Source: Neoceratodus forsteri (lineage: Eukaryota; Chordata; Ceratodontiformes; Ceratodontidae). From it: 64,000 nucleotides of DNA. Shown in pieces: positions 63,109 to 64,000 of the stretch. A program made the position numbers and the translations under genes. The stretch spans positions 1,565,520,501 to 1,565,584,500 of the forward strand of contig CM057449.1 in the NCBI GenBank assembly GCA_016271365.2, in the 5' to 3' direction. The notes beneath the pieces are model-generated. The model searched no databases, was not told the DNA's origin, and saw only the letters and a list, made by a program, of their open reading frames with translations. Positions within the stretch are counted from its first letter, which is position 1. Every line of letters begins with the position of its first letter.

Positions 63109-64000
63109 TTCATCCACACTTCTGATAGTTGCCTTTAAGACTTCACCAGAAACATCTTCAAGCTGGCTCCTCCCACCCATCCAGATGGTAACTCCCTCGG
63201 CTTCGCCCCATGATGCCAGATCTTGCCCCTTTGGAAGCAGTGTTGTGCACCAGAGCCATGGGAAGTCGGGTGGGTCCATGTAGATGAACATCATATATCA
63301 CTCCTAGAGCTACTGATAAAGGTGAGTAACCCATTTTTCTAGGGACGTGGATATGATGTTCTGTCCTCACTTCTGGCATACTCCTAGCAGTTCTCTGGGA
63401 AGAGGGCGGCAAGGCGCACACCCCCTACTTAGGGAACAGAAACTGGAGAACTAAGGCCCCAAAACCAGCATCCCAGCGTGACTCAAGGTCGATGTGGTAA
63501 TGGGAAATGAAGGTGTGTGCTGACCTCCAGGTAGCTGCCCTGCAGATTTCCTGGATAGGTACATCCCTGGAAGCAGCCACCGATGCAGCAGTATGGCAGG
63601 TGGAATGAGCCCTTAGCCCTACCGGAGGCTCCCTATGTGCCATCCTATAGCAGAGATCAATGCAGGACATTATCCATCTGCCACTCATCCGCTTGGCTGC
63701 AGGTCTGCCAGGTGTGGCTTCAGTGTAGGTGACAAGCACCTGAAGTGGGTTTTCCATGACAGGTGAGACATTTCACACCTGTGTATAGGTTCAAATGGCT
63801 TGCCCATGAGCTTTGCCAAAACCAGCAGCAAATCCCATGGTGGTGGTGGTGGTGGTTCACACACCGGAGGGGAAATATGGTCAAGGCCTTTAAAAAGTGC
63901 CAGACCTCCTTCTCCAGCACCACCAACTGCTGACCGACCTGCTCCCAGTAAACAGAGATGGCTGCCAGGTGCACCTTAATGGTCATCTACCGAAGGCCTG
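63109..64000 (-). mobile_element. DIRS-5: 3' part of a DIRS-2-family element, runs off the window
   Basis: On the minus strand: YR coding (64000 to 63425), internal complementary region (about 63270-63400) and right terminal repeat (63109-63260, continuing at 57085-57132 beyond DIRS-6). The terminal repeat contains CATCTTCAAGCTGGCTCCTC as in DIRS-2. The internal complementary region joins GGTGAGTAACCC to TTCTAGGGACGTGG. The upstream part of the element lies outside the window. Confidence 0.85.
63425..64000 (-). pseudogene. DIRS-5 tyrosine recombinase, partial
   Basis: From the window edge, the 63720-63986 frame reads IKVHLAAISVYW, EKEVWHFLKALTIFP and a His run produced by a CCA-type repeat (ACCACCACC). 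A shift follows near 63745; the segment corresponding to box I is missing between CHGK and VLVTYTEATPGRP, so there is an internal deletion. The 63425-63757 frame has AAKRMSGRWIMSCIDLCYRM, RAHSTCHTAASVAASRDV and ICRAATWRSAHTFISHYHID, ending FLFPK. It shares the Cys in the H-x-x-R box with DIRS-2. Confidence 0.8.

Overview
This 64 kb window reads as a repeat-packed stretch of a vertebrate nuclear genome. I find no host gene, rRNA or tRNA gene, CRISPR array or bacterial-style operon that I can support. Nearly every recognisable coding segment belongs to a retrotransposon, and nearly all are broken by stops and frameshifts. The mix is six DIRS-like tyrosine-recombinase retrotransposons, several CR1/L2-type LINEs, one L1/Tx1-like LINE end, Penelope-like (PLE) sequences with a GIY-YIG endonuclease, a tRNA-derived SINE and several foldback DNA elements. 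That suggests a large-genome vertebrate. An amphibian, possibly a caecilian, is my best guess; turtle, salamander or lungfish cannot be excluded from sequence alone.

Layout. 1-540: CR1 fragment (-). 541-9458: DIRS-1 (+), split by a 5'-truncated LINE (about 4365-8250), which is itself split by a 2.6 kb DNA transposon (5173-7794). 9459-11640: unassigned. 11640-13800: a SINE split by a 1.83 kb giant foldback element (11872-13703). 13830-14780: PLE tail and L2 end (-). 14780-16600: unassigned, with microsatellites and a palindromic MITE. 16602-30854: one L2/CR1-type LINE with a tandemly repeated 5' region and a 2A-like motif. It is interrupted by a poly(A) retroposon (17555-18149), a MITE plus PLE block (18985-22140) and DIRS-2 (22697-28539). 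30855-33900: unassigned. 33905-34540: L1/Tx1 end (-). 34541-37865: 5'-truncated DIRS-3 (-). 37866-41960: CR1 (-) with an ORF1 esterase and EN-RT remnants. 43860-45036: CR1 (+) carrying a nested CR1. 45037-54480: decayed DIRS-4 (+), split by a LINE (46347-50932, with local tandem amplification) and by a second giant foldback element (51981-53880). 56499-56714: long hairpin. 57085-64000: DIRS-5 (-), whose terminal repeat contains the complete 5.98 kb DIRS-6 (57133-63108).

The elements explain one another mainly as insertion targets. In several cases the host element reads straight through once the insert is ignored, which fixes boundaries to the base. DIRS-2 and DIRS-6 both inserted without target-site duplication, as expected for tyrosine-recombinase integration. 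The LINE in DIRS-4 has a 6-bp duplication, the poly(A) retroposon a 15-bp one and the DNA transposon in LINE-A an 11-bp one.

The best candidate for something under-described is the pair of giant foldback elements (11872-13703 and 51981-53880). They share terminal sequence resembling GGCCCAGATATTCAAAA. Their long inverted arms are built of about 73-bp and about 60-bp minisatellite units, present in opposite orientation on each side, and neither shows a transposase.
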